DNA from: Spongiicolonus versatilis | GTDB lineage: Bacteria; Pseudomonadota; Gammaproteobacteria; Arenicellales; Spongiicolonaceae | Direction of reading: 5' to 3' | Assembly: GCA_028286165.1 (NCBI GenBank) | Contig: JAPYMU010000159.1 | Span: 1 to 9,001 of the forward strand | Length of the DNA: 9,001 nt | Part shown: positions 6,270-9,001 of the stretch, piece by piece | How positions within the stretch are numbered: position 1 is the stretch's first letter | Layout of the letters: each line of letters starts with the position of its first letter | Notes under the pieces: model-generated | Told to the model about the DNA's origin: nothing | The model's database searches: none | The model's input: the letters and a program-made list of their open reading frames with translations, nothing else | Program-made: the position numbers and the translations under genes

Positions 6270-7398
6270 CGCGCGCCTCCAGAAGTTGCGGGTGAATAAT
6301 TCTGCCGTCGCGGGTGAGGGCCACGCCGCGTACCAGTTCATCGTCGTAATCCACGCTGAGTTCACCCTGCCCGGCGTCCACCAGCGTGGCGACAAAATTG
6401 TACAAATTCTTCGCCAGCATGGCGCTGGCGTCCACCGCCAGCCGGCCGGGGACGTTGGCGTGGCCCATGATGGCGACGCCGTGGGCGGTGACGATTTCGC
6501 CGGGCCGCGACAGCGGGCAGTTGCCGCCCTGCTCCACGGCGAGGTCCACCACCACGCTGCCGGGGCGCATGCTCTGGACCATCTCTTCGCTGACCAGCAC
6601 TGGCGCCGGGCGGCCGGGGATGAGTGCGGTGCACACCACGATGTCCTGGTTGCGGATATGGCCGGCGATGAGTTGCGCCTGCGCGCGCTTGTAGTCCTCG
6701 CCCATCTCGCGCGCGTAACCGGCGGCGGTTTCGGCATCGGCGCCGTCCTGCTCCACCATGATGAACGCGGCGCCCAGACTCTGCACCTGCTCGGCGGCGG
6801 CGGCGCGGACATCGGTGGCGCTGACGATGGCGCCCAGCCGGCGCGCCGTGGCGACGGCCTGCAGGCCGGCCACGCCGGCGCCCATCACAAACACCCGCGC
6901 CGGGGCGATGGTGCCGGCGGCGGTCATCATCATGGGCACCGCACGGTGAAAAAACGCCACCGCGTCCACCACCGCCTTGTAGCCGGCCAGGTTGGCCTGC
7001 GACGACAGCACATCCATGTACTGCGCGCGCGAAATGCGCGGCATGAACTCCATCGCCATGGCGGTGAGGCCGGCGGCGGCGCAACGCTCGACAATATCGG
7101 CACCGGCATGCGGCGCCAGCAGGCCGATGAGCAGCGCGCCCTTTTTGCAGCCGGCAAAATCCCCTTCCGGCGCCCGCACCGCCAGCACCACATCGGCATC
7201 GCGCATGGCCTCGGCGGCATCGCCGGCAATGGCGGCGCCGGCGCCGTGAAAATCGTCATCCGCAATCGCCGCCCCCTCGCCGGCGCCCTTCACCACCGCC
7301 ACCGTGAATCCCAGTTGCACAAATTTCTTCACCGTCTCCGGCGTCGCGGCGACGCGGGTTTCCACCGCCGGGTTTTCTTTCAGGACGCAGAGTTTCAT
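6262..7398 (-). CDS. pntAA: NAD(P) transhydrogenase subunit alpha part 1 (PntAA)
   Basis: NAD(H)-binding domain I of the proton-translocating transhydrogenase, 378 residues, normal length. It is cytoplasmic and passes hydride from NADH to NADP+ held by PntB. The family features are in order: KENPAVETRVAATPETVKKF (7-26); PRISRAQYMDVLSSQANLAG (120-139), with the Arg and Gln of the active-site loop; the Rossmann fingerprint GAGVAG at 173-178; an acidic residue at the end of the second strand in SATDVR (193-198); and AVEQGGNCPLSRPGE (287-301). It is the first gene of the minus-strand cluster. The ATG at 7398 lacks a Shine-Dalgarno sequence and a TACAAT box stands at 7410-7405, so it may be translated from a leaderless mRNA. 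The gene itself shows no lesion. Confidence 0.95.
   Translation of the reverse strand: MKLCVLKENPAVETRVAATPETVKKFVQLGFTVAVVKGAGEGAAIADDDFHGAGAAIAGDAAEAMRDADVVLAVRAPEGDFAGCKKGALLIGLLAPHAGADIVERCAAAGLTAMAMEFMPRISRAQYMDVLSSQANLAGYKAVVDAVAFFHRAVPMMMTAAGTIAPARVFVMGAGVAGLQAVATARRLGAIVSATDVRAAAAEQVQSLGAAFIMVEQDGADAETAAGYAREMGEDYKRAQAQLIAGHIRNQDIVVCTALIPGRPAPVLVSEEMVQSMRPGSVVVDLAVEQGGNCPLSRPGEIVTAHGVAIMGHANVPGRLAVDASAMLAKNLYNFVATLVDAGQGELSVDYDDELVRGVALTRDGRIIHPQLLEARDD
6276..6280 (-). promoter_or_regulatory. Strong ribosome binding site fixing the pntAB start
   Basis: GGAGG on the minus strand lies inside the last codons of pntAA, 6 bases before ATG 6269. It separates the true 101-residue pntAB from the longer open frame that continues upstream through pntAA. 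Confidence 0.75.
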
Positions 7399-7404
7399 CC
7401 GCGC

Positions 7405-7410
7405 ATTGTA
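7405..7410 (-). promoter_or_regulatory. -10-like box of pntAA promoter
   Basis: TACAAT on the minus strand (5 of 6 to TATAAT) sits 6 bases before the pntAA ATG, so transcription would begin at or next to the A of the start codon. No -35 box is evident at the expected distance. The call rests on position and match only. Confidence 0.35.
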
Positions 7411-7438
7411 AAACAGTCGGCGGCGCGGCGCGGGCGTT

Positions 7439-7447
7439 TGTTACACT
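7439..7447 (+). promoter_or_regulatory. Extended -10 box upstream of the flavoenzyme gene
   Basis: TGTTACACT gives a TGn extension plus TACACT (4 of 6 to TATAAT), ending 7 bases before ATG 7455. The predicted start of transcription falls at or one base before the ATG. There is no -35 match, as is usual for extended -10 promoters, and no ribosome site. Confidence 0.4.
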
Positions 7448-7454
7448 CGCGCCC

Positions 7455-8789
7455 ATGCCGCATGCCGCATACCAAACCCGCCTGGCGCGACTGGCGCGCC
7501 GGCTTGGCGGCGTGCGCGGCGGATTCCGGCTGGGCAAGCGCACCACCTCCAACCTGTTTCGCTACGCCGGCGGCGGGCGCGCGGCGCGGCGGACGGTTTC
7601 GCTGGCGGCGTTTAACCACGTGCTGGACTTGGACCGCGGCAGCCGGGTGCTGGAGGTGGAGGGGCTGTGCACCTACGCGCAAGTGGTGGCGCACACTTTG
7701 CCGCGCGGATTTTTGCCGGCGGTGACGCCGGAACTGAAGCACATCACGGTCGGCGGCGCGGTGGTGGGCATCGGCATCGAGTCCAGCGGCTTTCGCCACG
7801 GTTTTGTCCACGACGGGCTGCTGGAAGTTGACGTGCTGCTGCCGGACGGCGCCGTCGTCACCTGCACCCCGGACAACGAGCACGCCGACCTGCTGCGCGG
7901 CCTGCCCAACTCCTACGGCACCCTCGGCTACATCCTGCGCGCAAAAATCCGCCTCATCCCGGCCAGGGCGCGGGTGCGCGTCACCAACACCCGCCACCAT
8001 GATGCGGCGGCTTATCTGGACGCGCTGCGGGAGGCGGCGGACAACGGTAAACAGGATTTTCTCGAGGGGCTGTTTTATTCGGCCGATGAATTTTACCTGA
8101 CCAGCGGCGCTTTTACGGACGGCGGGGGTGGGGCCGTGGACATTCACCGTGAAATTTATTACAAAAAATTGCGCGGCGACGCGGCCTTTGACCTTAAAAC
8201 CGAGGATTATATTTTTCGCTACGACCCGGACTGGTTCTGGAACGTGCCGGAGGGCGGCGTTTACCGTTTGTTCCGCAAATACGCGCCGCGGGCGATGCGC
8301 AGTTCGGCGTTTTACAACCGCTACACGCTGTACAAAAACCGCGCGCAAAAAATTCTCGGCATTAAACCCGACACCAGCCGCGAAAAATTAATTCAGGACT
8401 GGGAAGTACCGTGGCGGCACGCCGAGGAGTTCACCCGCTTCGCCCTGCGCAATGTGGACCTGCAGGGCCAGCCGTGGGTGGCCCTTCCCATCCGCCCGCA
8501 AACCGCCGCCACCTGCTACCCGGCCGCCGCCGGCGAGTTGCTGTTCAATGTCGGCTGCTACTGCCTCACCGAGCGGCCGAAAGCCGATGTGGACTTCCAC
8601 TACACGCGCCTGCTCGACGAAAAATGCTTCGCCCTGTCCGGTATCAAAATGCTCTACTCCTCCACTTTCCTTTCGCCGGACGAGTTTGCAAAAATCTACA
8701 ACGGCGCCGCCGCCCGCAAACTCAAACAAAAATACGACCCGAACAACCTGGCGCCGTCGCTGTACGAAAAAACCGTCGGGGCAAAATAG
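7455..8789 (+). CDS. FAD-binding oxidoreductase, DHCR24-like
   Basis: A 444-residue flavoprotein of the FAD_binding_4 / PCMH type. The FAD-binding half shows TSNLFRY at 31-37, the strand-turn pattern LEVEGLCTYAQVV (66-78), ITVGGAVVGIGIESSGFRHG (97-116) and VHDGLLEVDVLLPDGAVV (118-135), followed by PNSYGTLGY at 151-159. These fit the bacterial relatives of delta-24 sterol reductase. The C-terminal half (YIFRYDPDWFWNVPEGG near 255-271, then a VPW-EEF stretch, and YDPNNLAPSLYE near the end) is also usual for that group. No signal peptide or clear membrane helix is present. Some relatives act in modified fatty-acid synthesis beside a cyclopropane-synthase-like methyltransferase, but no such partner lies in the window, so the substrate is unknown. 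It is divergent from pntAA; it ends 3 bases before the convergent methyltransferase gene. It looks intact. Confidence 0.87.
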   Translation: MPHAAYQTRLARLARRLGGVRGGFRLGKRTTSNLFRYAGGGRAARRTVSLAAFNHVLDLDRGSRVLEVEGLCTYAQVVAHTLPRGFLPAVTPELKHITVGGAVVGIGIESSGFRHGFVHDGLLEVDVLLPDGAVVTCTPDNEHADLLRGLPNSYGTLGYILRAKIRLIPARARVRVTNTRHHDAAAYLDALREAADNGKQDFLEGLFYSADEFYLTSGAFTDGGGGAVDIHREIYYKKLRGDAAFDLKTEDYIFRYDPDWFWNVPEGGVYRLFRKYAPRAMRSSAFYNRYTLYKNRAQKILGIKPDTSREKLIQDWEVPWRHAEEFTRFALRNVDLQGQPWVALPIRPQTAATCYPAAAGELLFNVGCYCLTERPKADVDFHYTRLLDEKCFALSGIKMLYSSTFLSPDEFAKIYNGAAARKLKQKYDPNNLAPSLYEKTVGAK

Positions 8790-8792
8790 AGT

Positions 8793-9001
8793 CTACGCGG
8801 CGCCCTGTTCTTCGCCCATGCAAAACACATCATAATGCCCCCACCGCATCAGGTCGCCCTCGCCGAGCATTTCTCCTTTCAGTTGCGCATCGCCGCGGGT
8901 TTTGTAAACCGTGTAGCCTTTGGATTGTAGAAACCGCAGCAGTTGCAGCCGGTAATCCGGCGAAGTGTGTTTGTAAACCTCGGCGAGAATGTGCGGGCGG
9001 C
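8793..9001 (-). CDS. C-terminal fragment of a probable FkbM-family methyltransferase (cut by window edge)
   Basis: From base 8999 down to TAG at 8795-8793 the minus strand is open for 68 residues: RPHILAEVYKHTSPDYRLQL, LRFLQSKGYTVYKTRGDAQL, then a tail ending HYDVFCMGEEQGAA. The ILAEVY strand followed by LLRFLQSKGYTVY resembles the C-terminal part of FkbM-type SAM-dependent methyltransferases (E, then L-FL-GY-Y). The SAM-binding region would lie beyond 9001, so the family call is tentative. Base use resembles the neighbours. It converges on the flavoenzyme gene with a 3-base gap and no visible terminator. Confidence 0.55.
   Translation of the reverse strand, partial: RPHILAEVYKHTSPDYRLQLLRFLQSKGYTVYKTRGDAQLKGEMLGEGDLMRWGHYDVFCMGEEQGAA

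Noticed and set aside
6256..7725. 489-codon plus-strand open frame opposite pntAA and running into the flavoenzyme
   Set aside because: It is a GC-bias shadow of pntAA. The composition is skewed to His/Gly/Ala, and the ribosome site and motifs support the minus-strand gene.

Overview
The window is GC-rich, densely packed bacterial DNA that looks proteobacterial. The evidence is a three-gene transhydrogenase set (pntAA/pntAB/pntB), a Tat-exported TRAP binding protein of the 2-oxoacid (TakP-like) type, and short or overlapping gene junctions. I cannot place it below phylum from sequence alone. No tRNA, rRNA, CRISPR array, insertion sequence or phage gene is visible.

Layout. (1) 1-3394, plus strand: a promoter-like region, then a TRAP transporter operon dctP-dctQ-dctM for import of a carboxylate, probably a 2-oxoacid or hydroxyacid. 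A terminator-like hairpin sits between dctP and dctQ. The dctQ/dctM junction is damaged: about the first 80-90 residues of DctM are absent and the small-permease frame runs out of frame into dctM. (2) 3382-7398, minus strand: an apparent operon reading pntAA, pntAB, pntB, a DUF4160 gene, a DUF2442 gene and an alpha/beta hydrolase. pntB lacks about 55 conserved residues near its C-terminus, with the last 20 or so codons left behind in another frame. The DUF4160 gene, which lies between the pntB remnant and DUF2442, is a clear pseudogene with one frameshift and one in-frame stop. (3) 7399-7454: a 56-bp divergent promoter region. (4) 7455-8789, plus strand: an FAD-linked oxidoreductase resembling DHCR24-type reductases. 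(5) 8793-9001, minus strand: the C-terminal end of a probable FkbM-family methyltransferase cut by the window edge.

Function. The Pnt complex would couple the proton gradient to hydride transfer from NADH to NADP+. The TRAP system would import organic acids using an ion gradient. The divergent flavoenzyme may be a reductase acting on a lipid or sterol-like substrate. The most striking property is damage: three independent lesions (dctQM, pntB, DUF4160) lie within about 2.8 kb, while neighbouring genes (dctP, pntAA, pntAB, hydrolase, flavoenzyme) look intact. This points either to ongoing gene loss, as in a host-associated or streamlining lineage, or to deletions introduced during assembly. 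The sequence alone cannot separate these. I found no convincing novel defence or biosynthetic system.
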